DNA of 64,000 bases from JAJVID01 sp035714085 (GTDB lineage: Bacteria; Acidobacteriota; Blastocatellia; RBC074), in NCBI GenBank assembly GCA_035714085.1, contig DASTMP010000284.1:1-64000 (forward strand), read 5' to 3'. This document shows, piece by piece, positions 35,240 through 43,506 of the stretch. Under the pieces are notes generated by a model, which did no database searches, was not told the origin of the DNA, and saw only the letters and a list, made by a program, of their open reading frames with translations. The first letter of the stretch is position 1. Each line of letters starts with the position of its first letter. Made by a program: the position numbers and the translations under genes.

Positions 35240-38200
35240 ATGTCTACAATCAAGTATCAGCGGTTCGTATGGCCAGTGTTGCTGTGCGCTTTGTTGTGCG
35301 CTCAATACGCGGTCGCGCAGACGGTTACAGGCGTCATCTCAGGCACAGTCGTAGACGCGTCGGGTAACGCCCTCGCCGGGGCCGCGGTCAGGCTCATCAA
35401 CGAGCGAACCAACGACGCCCGCGTTCTCACGACCAACGAATCTGGCGACTTCCGTTTCACGGCGGCGCTCCCCGGGACTTACACGATCAAAGTAGAGCAG
35501 AAGGGCTTCAGCTCCTTCGAGCGCCGGGGCAATGTGCTGACGGCCAATGAACATCTGGCGGTGGGCGAACTGGCGATGAAGGTCGGCGAGCTGAGCGATG
35601 TCGTGACGACCGTCGCCGAGGGCACGCCGGTGCAGACAGAGAGCACGGAGCATTCGGCGCTCCTCTCGTCTAAACAGCTCGAACTTATCTCGCAGCGCGG
35701 GCGCGACGTGACCACGCTGCTGAAAATTCTGCCCGGCGTCTCATACGGGGGCGAGAGCGAGACGGCGGGCAGCGGATTCGGCAGCGGCATCCCGCAAATT
35801 CAGGGCGGGCGAAACACCCAGAGCACATTCAACGTGGACGGCGTGCGCGGGAACGATCTGGGCAGTCCGAGCACTTTTTCGAGCACCGTCAACTTCGACG
35901 CCATCGGCGAAGTCAAAGTGTTGCTCAACGGCTACCAGGCTGAATACGCCAGTAACTCCTCGGCGAGCGTCAACATCATAACTAAATCCGGGTCGAGCCA
36001 GTATCACGGCGGCGGTTACTGGTACAAACGTCACGAGATGTTCAACGCCAACAAATTTTTCAACAACAACACGCTCTTCACTTCGCCGCTGACCGGCCAG
36101 ACCACCACTGTGCCCAAGCCGCGTTATCGCTACAACACTCTCGGCGCCACATTCGGCGGGCCGGTCTGGCTGCCGAAAGTGGGCAAGAAGGTGAAAGACA
36201 AGTTGTTCTTTTTCTATTCGTACGAGAATCAGCAGACCTTGAATCCACAGGATCTTCGGCAGGTGACAGTGCCGACCGCGCTCGAGCGCCAGGGCGATTT
36301 CTCGAAGTCGTTCACCACGCTCAACAGCGCCGGCCAGCCTGTGCTGCTCTTCATCCGCGACCCGACCAAGAATGGGAATTGCAGCGCCACCGATAAGACG
36401 GCCTGCTTCCCCGGCAACGTCATCCCCGCGAATAGCATCAACCCCGCGAATAGCATCAACAAGAACGGCCAGGCCCTGCTGAACGTCTTTCCGCTGCCGA
36501 ACGCGACCGACCTGACGATTACGAAGGGGCAGTACAATTACGTCTTCCAGGAGAGCATCAAGGTTCCGAAGCAGCAGAACCTCTTCCGCGTCGACTACAA
36601 GCCGTCCGAGAAGAACAGCTTCTACGTGCGCGGCTCGATGTGGTATGCCGACAATCAAGGCATCGCCGTTCCGGCGGGGACGGCCAACTGGGGGCTGGCC
36701 GGTCTGCATTACACCTTCACCGACAATGGAATTCTCGGCAATTGGACGCGCGTCATCACGCCGCGTCTCGTCAACGAAGCCTCTCTCGGCGTGCGCCACA
36801 GCGTCGAGAAAGGGCCGCCCTTGAGCGACGCCGAGCTGGCCAAGTTGCAGGCCGCGACCTACGGCTACACGCTCGGCCAGTTCAACCCGCAAATCAACCC
36901 ACTCGACTTGATCCCGACGGTTTCATTCGGCAACCCCATTCCCAACTCGGCGGCGATCAGTTACGACGGGCGCACGCCGCTGCGCGGCGCGGACACGCTG
37001 ATCAGTTTCTCCGACAACATTTCCTACACGCTCGGCTCGCACAGCTTCAAAGCTGGCGTTTATGCCGAACGCGCCCGCAACTACGAAGGCGCGACTTCGA
37101 CCTTCGCGGGCGCGTTCAGCTTCACCAACGACGCGAACAACCCGCTCAACACCGGCTTCCAATACGCCAATGCCCTGTTGGGCAACTTCACTCAGTACAG
37201 CGAATCCGACACGCGGCCCAGCGGCGAAGGCCGCCAGAGCCTGTTCGACTTCTTTGTACAGGATTCATGGAAGGCGACGCGCCGGCTGAGTTTTGAATTC
37301 GGCGTGCGCTTCGGCTGGTACAACCAATGGTATCAGGACACAAAGAACGCCGCGGCTTTCTCGCTGGAGCGCTACGCCCCCAATCGCGCTCCGCAATTCT
37401 ACCAACCGGCTTGCGCCGTCGCGGTCGCGCCCACCGCGACTTGCTCTCAGGCCAACCGGCGCGCGCGCAATCCGGTCACCGGGGAGTTGCTTTCCGCTCC
37501 GCTGATCGGCGCGTTGGTTCCCGGCACGGGCGATCCGTACAACGGCATGGTGGTCAAGGGAGACAGCGATTATCCTAGCAGCTTCCGCAATCAGGAGCCG
37601 ATCCAGGTCCAACCGCGCTTCGGCTTCTCATGGGATATCACGGGCTCCGGTAAGACGGCGCTGCGCGGCAGCTTCGGCGCTTTCGCGCAAACGCGCATCA
37701 GCGCGAACGCCATCTGGAACGACGTTTCGCGCAACCCACCGATTACGAACACCCCGCGCATCTTCTACAGCAACATGGACACGCTGCTTTCCTCCAAGGG
37801 CACGCTCTTCCCAAGCGGCGTGGCCGGGTTCGACCGCGACAGCCCGACGCCAATGACCTATTACTACTCGCTCGGCATTCAGCGCGACGTCGGCTTCGGC
37901 GCGGTCGTAGACGTCGCTTATGTCGGCTCGCAAAGCCACCATTTGCAACAGGCGCGCAACATCAACCAGATTCCGTACGGCGTCAACTTCACCAGGGCCG
38001 CGCAAGATCCGACACGCTTTCCGGGCGGCGTCGTGCCCGCCTGCGACACGACGATCAGTCAGCCATACAAGGACGCCGGCCTCTGTTTCGACGGCTCAAA
38101 GGCGCTGCCGTCCGACTTCCTGCGCCCCTATCCGGGTTACGGCGGCATCACATACTACGAGATGGGCGGCCTGTCGAACTACAACGCGCTGCAAGTGGCG

Positions 38201-38956
38201 GTCAATCGCCGCTTCACGCGCGGTCTGCAATTCGGGGTGGCTTACACCTACTCGAAGACGATGGATTACACCGACGGCGATCGGGACACCCTGGCGACTT
38301 ACCGCCCGCTGCGCGTCTGGAATTATGGCCCGGCCGGTTTCGACCAGACGCACGTGCTGGTCATCAACTACACGTATGACCTGCCTCGCGCGACCCGGCT
38401 GTGGGACAACAAAGTGGTTAAGGCGGTCTTCGACGACTGGCAATTGTCTGGGGTCACCGCCTTCGCCAGCGGTACGCCGAGCGGCGTCGGTTTTACAACG
38501 ACGAACAGCACTGACATCACCGGCGGCGGCGACGGCTCGCGCCTGGTGATGTTGGGCGACCCAACGTTGGACAGTAGTGACCGGAATCCGGTAACGCTCA
38601 GCAATGGCCTGATCGGCCCTCCGCAATGGATCAATGCGGCGGCCTTCGCGCTGCCGGCCAAAGGCGACTTCGGCAACGCGCCGAAAGACGTGTTCCGGCT
38701 GCCGGGCACGAACAACTGGGACATCTCGCTCTTTAAGAAGATCCCACTCAAGAGCGAGACTCGTTACTTGCAATTTCGGTGGGAAATATACAACGTCTTC
38801 AACCACACCCAATTTTCGGGCGTGAACACCACCGCGCGGTTTGACGACAACCCAGCTTCAGCGACCTATAAACAACAGGTCAACACGGCATTCGGGCAAG
38901 TGAACGCAGCCCGCAACGCGCGCGTGATGCAGGGGTCGCTCCGGTTGACCTTCTGA
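35240..38956 (+). CDS. TonB-dependent receptor, Oar-like with carboxypeptidase-regulatory domain (2)
   Basis: A 1238-residue paralogue of the preceding receptor. Signal peptide to VAQTVTG; regulatory-like domain (SGTVVDASGNALAGAAVRLI, AALPGTYTIKVEQKGFSSF); plug (RGRDVTTLLKILPGVSYGG, STFNVDGVRGNDLGSPSTF, VLLNGYQAEYASNSSASVNI); long barrel with many Tyr/Phe strands, and the terminal GSLRLTF. AGGAGG precedes the ATG. The gene ends 65 bases before GH88, and no terminator with a T-run lies between. It is therefore probably co-transcribed with GH88 through a 20-bp hairpin. Likely imports glycan fragments. Confidence 0.92.
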   Translation: MSTIKYQRFVWPVLLCALLCAQYAVAQTVTGVISGTVVDASGNALAGAAVRLINERTNDARVLTTNESGDFRFTAALPGTYTIKVEQKGFSSFERRGNVLTANEHLAVGELAMKVGELSDVVTTVAEGTPVQTESTEHSALLSSKQLELISQRGRDVTTLLKILPGVSYGGESETAGSGFGSGIPQIQGGRNTQSTFNVDGVRGNDLGSPSTFSSTVNFDAIGEVKVLLNGYQAEYASNSSASVNIITKSGSSQYHGGGYWYKRHEMFNANKFFNNNTLFTSPLTGQTTTVPKPRYRYNTLGATFGGPVWLPKVGKKVKDKLFFFYSYENQQTLNPQDLRQVTVPTALERQGDFSKSFTTLNSAGQPVLLFIRDPTKNGNCSATDKTACFPGNVIPANSINPANSINKNGQALLNVFPLPNATDLTITKGQYNYVFQESIKVPKQQNLFRVDYKPSEKNSFYVRGSMWYADNQGIAVPAGTANWGLAGLHYTFTDNGILGNWTRVITPRLVNEASLGVRHSVEKGPPLSDAELAKLQAATYGYTLGQFNPQINPLDLIPTVSFGNPIPNSAAISYDGRTPLRGADTLISFSDNISYTLGSHSFKAGVYAERARNYEGATSTFAGAFSFTNDANNPLNTGFQYANALLGNFTQYSESDTRPSGEGRQSLFDFFVQDSWKATRRLSFEFGVRFGWYNQWYQDTKNAAAFSLERYAPNRAPQFYQPACAVAVAPTATCSQANRRARNPVTGELLSAPLIGALVPGTGDPYNGMVVKGDSDYPSSFRNQEPIQVQPRFGFSWDITGSGKTALRGSFGAFAQTRISANAIWNDVSRNPPITNTPRIFYSNMDTLLSSKGTLFPSGVAGFDRDSPTPMTYYYSLGIQRDVGFGAVVDVAYVGSQSHHLQQARNINQIPYGVNFTRAAQDPTRFPGGVVPACDTTISQPYKDAGLCFDGSKALPSDFLRPYPGYGGITYYEMGGLSNYNALQVAVNRRFTRGLQFGVAYTYSKTMDYTDGDRDTLATYRPLRVWNYGPAGFDQTHVLVINYTYDLPRATRLWDNKVVKAVFDDWQLSGVTAFASGTPSGVGFTTTNSTDITGGGDGSRLVMLGDPTLDSSDRNPVTLSNGLIGPPQWINAAAFALPAKGDFGNAPKDVFRLPGTNNWDISLFKKIPLKSETRYLQFRWEIYNVFNHTQFSGVNTTARFDDNPASATYKQQVNTAFGQVNAARNARVMQGSLRLTF

Positions 38957-38966
38957 TTTCCATATG

Positions 38967-39009
38967 CCATATGCGGTATGACATCTGACAGATGTCATAC
39001 CGCATATGG
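38967..39009. other. Perfect 20-bp hairpin touching the GH88 ribosome site
   Basis: Arms 38967-38986 and 38990-39009 (core ATGCGGTATGACATC) are fully complementary with loop GAC. The last two bases of the stem are the first two G of the GGAGG ribosome site (39008-39012). It may protect mRNA ends or tune GH88 translation. Confidence 0.9.
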
Positions 39010-39021
39010 AGGAAACTTTAA

Positions 39022-40272
39022 ATGTCGAATTCGATGACGGAGCGGGAGGCTCTGCGCAACACTCTGCAAGGCGCCTTTGATTTCGCGCATAGTCAGGCGC
39101 AATCGCTGCTGCAAAAATATCCGCCCGATTACTACCCGATGTACACCGTCGGGGGCAAATTCGGCCACGACCGCAAACGCTGGACGCACTGGTGCGACGG
39201 TTTCTATCCGGGCCTGATGTTCATTTTCGCCGAAGCCACCGGCGACGGCGCATGGCTCGACAAGGCCGTCGCCTACGCCACTCCGCTCGAAGAACGGCAA
39301 TACGACCGAGCCGTTCACGACCTCGGCTTTCTCTTCCTTTCGACGCATCTGCGCTGGCTCGGCCTGGGCGGCCCCGCGGACCGCATAGAGCCGTTGCTGA
39401 TTCAGGCCGGCAAGACGATGGCCATGCGATTTATGGAGAGAGGCCAGTACCTGCGATCGTTCGTCGAACCCGCGTCGCTCTTCATTGACATCATGATGAA
39501 TGTCGGGGTGATCTTTTACGCCGGACTCAAGACGGGCGACGAGCGGCTGCTCGACGTCGCTCATAAGCATTGCCTGACGACGCGGCGCACGCTGGTGCGA
39601 GGCGATGGCTCCACGTCGCACGAAGCGATCTTCGACATCGAGACGGGGGAGTGCCTGCGCCAATCGACGCATCAGGGCTATCGCGGCGACTCATGTTGGA
39701 GCCGCGGCCTGGCCTGGTCGCTCTATGGCTTCACGCGCTCGTATTTGCAGACAGGGAGAGCCGAGTATCTCGAGACGGCGATGCTCAACGCCGGTTACTA
39801 TCTTGAGAACACGGCGTCCAACATCTTGGGCGGCGTGACGCCGTGGGATTACGACGCGCCTGAAAACGGGCCGCTCTCGCGCTCGCAGGTGGACACTTCC
39901 GCGTGCGCCATCGCCGCGTCGGGGTTGCTCGACCTGGCCGACGCCGCGCCCGACGGCGTCAGGGCGCGGGCCTATCGCGATTTCGCGCTGACTTCGCTCG
40001 GCACGCTCTCCGAAAAATACCTGGGCAATCTGACGCCGGGCTTTGAAGGCATACTGAACGGCGGCGTCTACCACATCCACAAAAACCTAGGCGTTCACGA
40101 GGCTGTGATGTTCGGCGAATATTTCTTCGTCGAGGCGCTCAACAAGGCGCTGAAGACGCTTCGCCGCAACGCGACGCCGCAACGAGTGAAGTCTTATCCC
40201 GAAGATTCGCTGCCCGCCTGGGCGCGTAAATGGCATGACGGCCCGACAGAAGAGGATATGCTTGCGCCGTAG
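39022..40272 (+). CDS. GH88-family unsaturated glucuronyl hydrolase
   Basis: Cleaves 4,5-unsaturated uronic acid from the end of oligosaccharides made by lyases acting on glycosaminoglycans or similar polymers. The 416-residue alpha/alpha-barrel shows WTHWCDGFYPGLMFIF, YDRAVHDLGFLF with the Asp of the active site, the central IMMNVGVIFYAG with the second Asp position nearby, HQGYRGDSCWSRGLAWSLYG, and a late DTSACAIAASGLLDLAD. No signal peptide, so probably cytoplasmic. GGAGG nine bases before the ATG. Lies behind two TonB receptors and before an SDR and an enolase-superfamily protein, a uronide-use locus. Confidence 0.92.
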   Translation: MSNSMTEREALRNTLQGAFDFAHSQAQSLLQKYPPDYYPMYTVGGKFGHDRKRWTHWCDGFYPGLMFIFAEATGDGAWLDKAVAYATPLEERQYDRAVHDLGFLFLSTHLRWLGLGGPADRIEPLLIQAGKTMAMRFMERGQYLRSFVEPASLFIDIMMNVGVIFYAGLKTGDERLLDVAHKHCLTTRRTLVRGDGSTSHEAIFDIETGECLRQSTHQGYRGDSCWSRGLAWSLYGFTRSYLQTGRAEYLETAMLNAGYYLENTASNILGGVTPWDYDAPENGPLSRSQVDTSACAIAASGLLDLADAAPDGVRARAYRDFALTSLGTLSEKYLGNLTPGFEGILNGGVYHIHKNLGVHEAVMFGEYFFVEALNKALKTLRRNATPQRVKSYPEDSLPAWARKWHDGPTEEDMLAP

Positions 40273-40408
40273 CAGGTGTCAGGTTCCAGGTGTTAGGTTC
40301 CAGGTTTCAGTAAAAGAATGATGCCGCAGGTTCCAACCTGACACCTGACACCTGGAACCTAACACCTGGAACCTGACACCTGGAACCTGACACCTGACAC
40401 CTGACACT
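40273..40408. repeat. Inverted tandem-word repeat, CAGGTGT / CAGGTTC heptads
   Basis: Four heptads (CAGGTGT, CAGGTTC, CAGGTGT, TAGGTTC) are answered by about ten complementary heptads (ACACCTG, GAACCTG). It begins at the GH88 stop and ends one base before the ATG of the SDR gene, leaving no room for a ribosome site. Confidence 0.9.
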
Positions 40409-40409
40409 T

Positions 40410-41195
40410 ATGAATAATCGTCCTGTTTCTCTTGTGACCGGCGCGGGGCGCGGCATCGGGCGCGGCATCGCCATCGAGCTTGCGAAGCTGGGCCATGCGG
40501 TGATCGTCAATTACGCCGGCAACGCCGACGCGGCCGAAGAATGTCTGCGGCTGGCGCGCGAAGCGGGCGGCGACGGCATCACCGCGCAGGCGGACGTTTC
40601 CGTCCCGGCCGACCGCGAACGACTTGTAAAGGAGACGCTCGACGCCTACGGACGCATCGATCTGCTGGTCAATAACGCCGGCGTCGCGCCGAACGTGCGG
40701 GCCGATCTGCTGGAGGCGAGCGAAGAGTCGTTCGACCGTCTGATCAAAATCAACCTGAAGGGGCCGTATTTTCTGACGCAGATCGTGGCGCTGCGAATGA
40801 TCGATCAGGTAAGTCGCGGCGACGTGAGCGCCTTCGGGTTGCCGCGCATAGTCACGGTCACCTCGGTCTCGGCGTACGCCGCTTCGGTCAATCGCGGCGA
40901 TTACTGCGTGGCCAAGGCGGGGCTGGCGATGATGACCGCCCTCTACGCCGCGCGGCTGGCCGAATACGGCATCAACGTTTACGAGGTTCGCCCCGGGGTC
41001 ATCGCCACCGATATGACCGAAGGCGTGAAGGAGAAATACGACGGGATGATCGAGCAAGGCGCGTGGCCGATCCGCCGGTGGGGACAGCCGGAGGATATAG
41101 GACGCGCGGTGGCGGCCATCGCGCGCGGCGACTTTCCTTATTCGACAGGTGAAGTGATCAACATAGACGGCGGTTTCCATCTACGAACTCTTTAG
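40410..41195 (+). CDS. SDR-family oxidoreductase (3-ketoacyl-ACP reductase-like)
   Basis: A classical short-chain dehydrogenase of 261 residues. TGAGRGIG binds the nucleotide, NNAG is near residue 89, VTVTSVSAYAA carries the catalytic Ser, and YCVAK gives Tyr and Lys. RPGVIATDMTE and the C-terminal INIDGGFHLRTL are standard. Annotation pipelines usually name such proteins 3-ketoacyl-ACP reductase. In this locus, reduction of the 4-deoxy-5-keto-uronate released by GH88 is a fair alternative, not proven. The ATG directly follows a repeat and has no ribosome site. Confidence 0.88.
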   Translation: MNNRPVSLVTGAGRGIGRGIAIELAKLGHAVIVNYAGNADAAEECLRLAREAGGDGITAQADVSVPADRERLVKETLDAYGRIDLLVNNAGVAPNVRADLLEASEESFDRLIKINLKGPYFLTQIVALRMIDQVSRGDVSAFGLPRIVTVTSVSAYAASVNRGDYCVAKAGLAMMTALYAARLAEYGINVYEVRPGVIATDMTEGVKEKYDGMIEQGAWPIRRWGQPEDIGRAVAAIARGDFPYSTGEVINIDGGFHLRTL

Positions 41196-41247
41196 ACCGG
41201 TTTGCAATTGCGTATGGGGAAAAGATAGCAGTGAATCGAATGTCGTC

Positions 41248-41796
41248 ATGCCAGAAATAGAAACTTCCAGACTCTATTTACGCCAATTCTCCATGTCTGA
41301 TCTCAATGATCTATCGGTCATTCGTTCCGACCAGGATGTGATGAGATTCATAGGCGCAGGCCAGCCGCATTCCATGGATCAAGTCAGAGAGGCATTAGAG
41401 AATATACTCTCTGTTTGGAAACAACATGGCTTTGGACGCTGGGCCGTTGTTCATAAGCAGGACAAGAAACTGATCGGATGGTGTGGCCTGGCATTCCTCG
41501 ATAAAACAGAGGAGATAGAGATCGGTTATGGGATTGCGAAGGAGTATTGGGGCAAAGGATTTACCACGGAAGCGGCGGCGGCGACCATAAGATTCGGGTT
41601 TGAAGAGCTGAAATTGAATCGGATAGTGGCGGTAGCGATGCTAGAGAACATGGCTTCTCGACGAGTGATGGAAAAAATCGGCATGAGGTATGAGAAAACA
41701 GGCCATTGGTATGAAGCAGAGTTGGTCTACTATGTCATTTCACAAGATGAGTACGAGCCGGGCACTGGTGTTTATCACCTGAAATGCGAGGTTTGA
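41248..41796 (+). CDS. GNAT acetyltransferase, RimJ/RimL type
   Basis: A 182-residue acetyltransferase. It begins with ETSRLYLRQFSMSDL, the RimJ/RimL/Acetyltransf_3 start. The acetyl-CoA loop is GYGIAKEYWGKGFTTEA, followed by NRIVAVAMLENMASRRVMEK and GMRYEKT. The acceptor is unknown: ribosomal protein, small molecule or antibiotic are all possible. The gene is visibly AT-richer and uses different codons from its neighbours (many ATA, AGA, TTA). This suggests recent acquisition between the SDR and the enolase-superfamily gene. Its stop lies one base before the next ATG, so translation may be linked. Confidence 0.88.
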   Translation: MPEIETSRLYLRQFSMSDLNDLSVIRSDQDVMRFIGAGQPHSMDQVREALENILSVWKQHGFGRWAVVHKQDKKLIGWCGLAFLDKTEEIEIGYGIAKEYWGKGFTTEAAAATIRFGFEELKLNRIVAVAMLENMASRRVMEKIGMRYEKTGHWYEAELVYYVISQDEYEPGTGVYHLKCEV

Positions 41797-41797
41797 T

Positions 41798-43042
41798 ATG
41801 TTCAATCGAAGAAAGTTCGTTGGGGCGATGGCGACGGCCTCGCTGGCAAGTATGTGCGGGAAGAGTCATGCGGAGAAAGCGTCCGCCATGGCCCCTGACT
41901 TAGATGAGTTGGATAAAGCAGCGGCGGCTCCGGTATTGAAACTGGATAAGCTGAAGGCGCCGGTAATTATCGAGTCAATCAAATTGCTAAAGATGAATGA
42001 GGAGTACTTCGTCCACGTGCGGTCTAAAGACGGAGCGGAAGGCGTCGCGCTGACCAACCCGCCGCGCGAGCAGTACCTGGACAAGATTCTCAAACAACTG
42101 GTGATCCCGTTTTTTATAGGTAAGGACGCGCGCGATCTGGAAAACCTGCTCTGGGAGCTTTACCGCTGGAATGACAACTACAAGCTCTATGGTCTGGCCC
42201 TGTGGAGCCCGCAAGCCTGGGTGGAGTTCGCGATCCTGGACATGCTAGGGCGAATTGCGGGCCAGCCAATGGGGGCTTTGCTGGGAGAGATCCTGCGGCA
42301 GGACGTGGCCATCTACGTGGCCAGTGGGAGGCGGGACACGACGCCGGAGCAGGAGGTAGAGTACCTGCAAAAACTGGTAGAACAATCGGGCGCCAAAGCG
42401 GTGAAATTCCGCTTGGGTGGGCGGATGAGCCGAAACGAGGACGCGATGCCCGGGCGAACGGAGAGGCTGATTCCGCTCGTACGGAAGACGTTTGGGGATG
42501 CCATTGACATTCATGGTGATTCCAACAGCTCATACGACGCGGCGCATGCCATCAAAGTGGGGCGCATGCTCGAAGAGGTCAAGGCAGTCTACTTCGAGGA
42601 GCCATGTCAGTTCGATCATCTGGAGGAGACCAAGGCGGTGGCGGACGCCTTGACTATTCCTGTGGCGGCCGGAGAGCAGGAATACAGCGACTGGCGCTTC
42701 CGGTGGATGATCGCCAACCGCGGCGTAGATATTGTGCAACCAGACCTGCACTATTACGGAGGGATGATCCGGTCGGTGCGCGTGGCGCGGATGGCGCAGG
42801 TCGCGAAGATGCCGACGACCGTGCATATTTCGGGTGGGTTTGGGTTCGTCTACATGTTGCATTTCGCCTCGTGCACGCCGGATGTCGGGCGTTATCAGGA
42901 GTACAAGATGGGGAGCGAGAAATACGGAAGCTGGTTCGATTCGCCGATCAGGGTGAAGGACGGGAAGATGTCTATTCCCAGCGGGCCGGGTGTCGGGATC
43001 AAAGATGTGGCGGGATTATTGAAAGGGGCGAAGGAAGCGTAA
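41798..43042 (+). CDS. Enolase-superfamily (mandelate racemase-like) protein with Tat-type signal
   Basis: The N-terminus NRRKFVGAMATASLASMCG resembles a twin-arginine signal and could also be lipidated at the Cys. The enolase-superfamily core follows. The capping domain shows WSPQAWVEFAILDMLGRIAG. The barrel has KAVKFRLGGR (K-x-K/R catalytic pair, second basic residue Arg). The metal ligands are HGDSNSSY (Asp), YFEEPC (Glu) and AAGEQEYS (Glu). DIVQPDLHYYGG and TTVHISGG give the Asp/His dyad of mandelate racemase-group enzymes. Total 414 residues. Probably a sugar-acid dehydratase or epimerase of the uronide locus, unusual in appearing exported. Confidence 0.85.
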   Translation: MFNRRKFVGAMATASLASMCGKSHAEKASAMAPDLDELDKAAAAPVLKLDKLKAPVIIESIKLLKMNEEYFVHVRSKDGAEGVALTNPPREQYLDKILKQLVIPFFIGKDARDLENLLWELYRWNDNYKLYGLALWSPQAWVEFAILDMLGRIAGQPMGALLGEILRQDVAIYVASGRRDTTPEQEVEYLQKLVEQSGAKAVKFRLGGRMSRNEDAMPGRTERLIPLVRKTFGDAIDIHGDSNSSYDAAHAIKVGRMLEEVKAVYFEEPCQFDHLEETKAVADALTIPVAAGEQEYSDWRFRWMIANRGVDIVQPDLHYYGGMIRSVRVARMAQVAKMPTTVHISGGFGFVYMLHFASCTPDVGRYQEYKMGSEKYGSWFDSPIRVKDGKMSIPSGPGVGIKDVAGLLKGAKEA

Positions 43043-43106
43043 CACCTCATTTCTTCCACGTCGCGTTGCGGCGCGCTGAAACGATGAAAACGCGCCATGT
43101 AGGCGC

Positions 43107-43392
43107 CGAATAATGGTCTTTGAAAAAATAGTGCAACCACACTCCGCTCCTCTTCTGCCGCGGCAGCGGCGATTGAACCTAGCCCGGCTTTTCAAAGCCG
43201 GGGGACCGGTTAGATAGTCGTTTCAGTCGCGGCAGCGACGGTTGAAACTGATCGGCAATCTCAACCGTCGCTGCCGCGACTGAGGTTTGGTATCCGATTG
43301 TCCCGGCTTTGAAAAGCCGGGCTAGGCTCACGCGGTCGCTGCGGCGATCACGAAGGCAGTTGTCGCATTTATTTCTCAAAGACCATAATTCG
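43107..43392. mobile_element. MITE-like element with 30-base terminal inverted repeats
   Basis: The ends CGAATAATGGTCTTTGA (43107) and TCAAAGACCATAATTCG (43392) are inverted copies over about 30 positions with few mismatches. Inside are two CCCGGCTTTgAAAGCCGGG palindromes and the pair AGTCGCGGCAGCGACGGTT / AACCGTCGCTGCCGCGACT. No coding capacity. The inner modules match the repeat at 14085-14250. It looks like a non-autonomous mobile element carrying REP-like palindromes. Confidence 0.7.
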
Positions 43393-43506
43393 TTACGGCG
43401 TGGTTATTTCCTGAGGGAAAATCGATGTGTAAGTTGGTCCGCTTCGGAGTGAGCGCCTTTCCACAAAAATCTTCCCAGGCGATCGGCGAGGCAAAAACGT
43501 AGACAC

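Noticed and set aside
40273..40408. Possible CRISPR array because of regularly spaced short words
   Set aside because: Words are seven bases long, directly abutting, with mirrored copies and no spacers; no cas genes are near.
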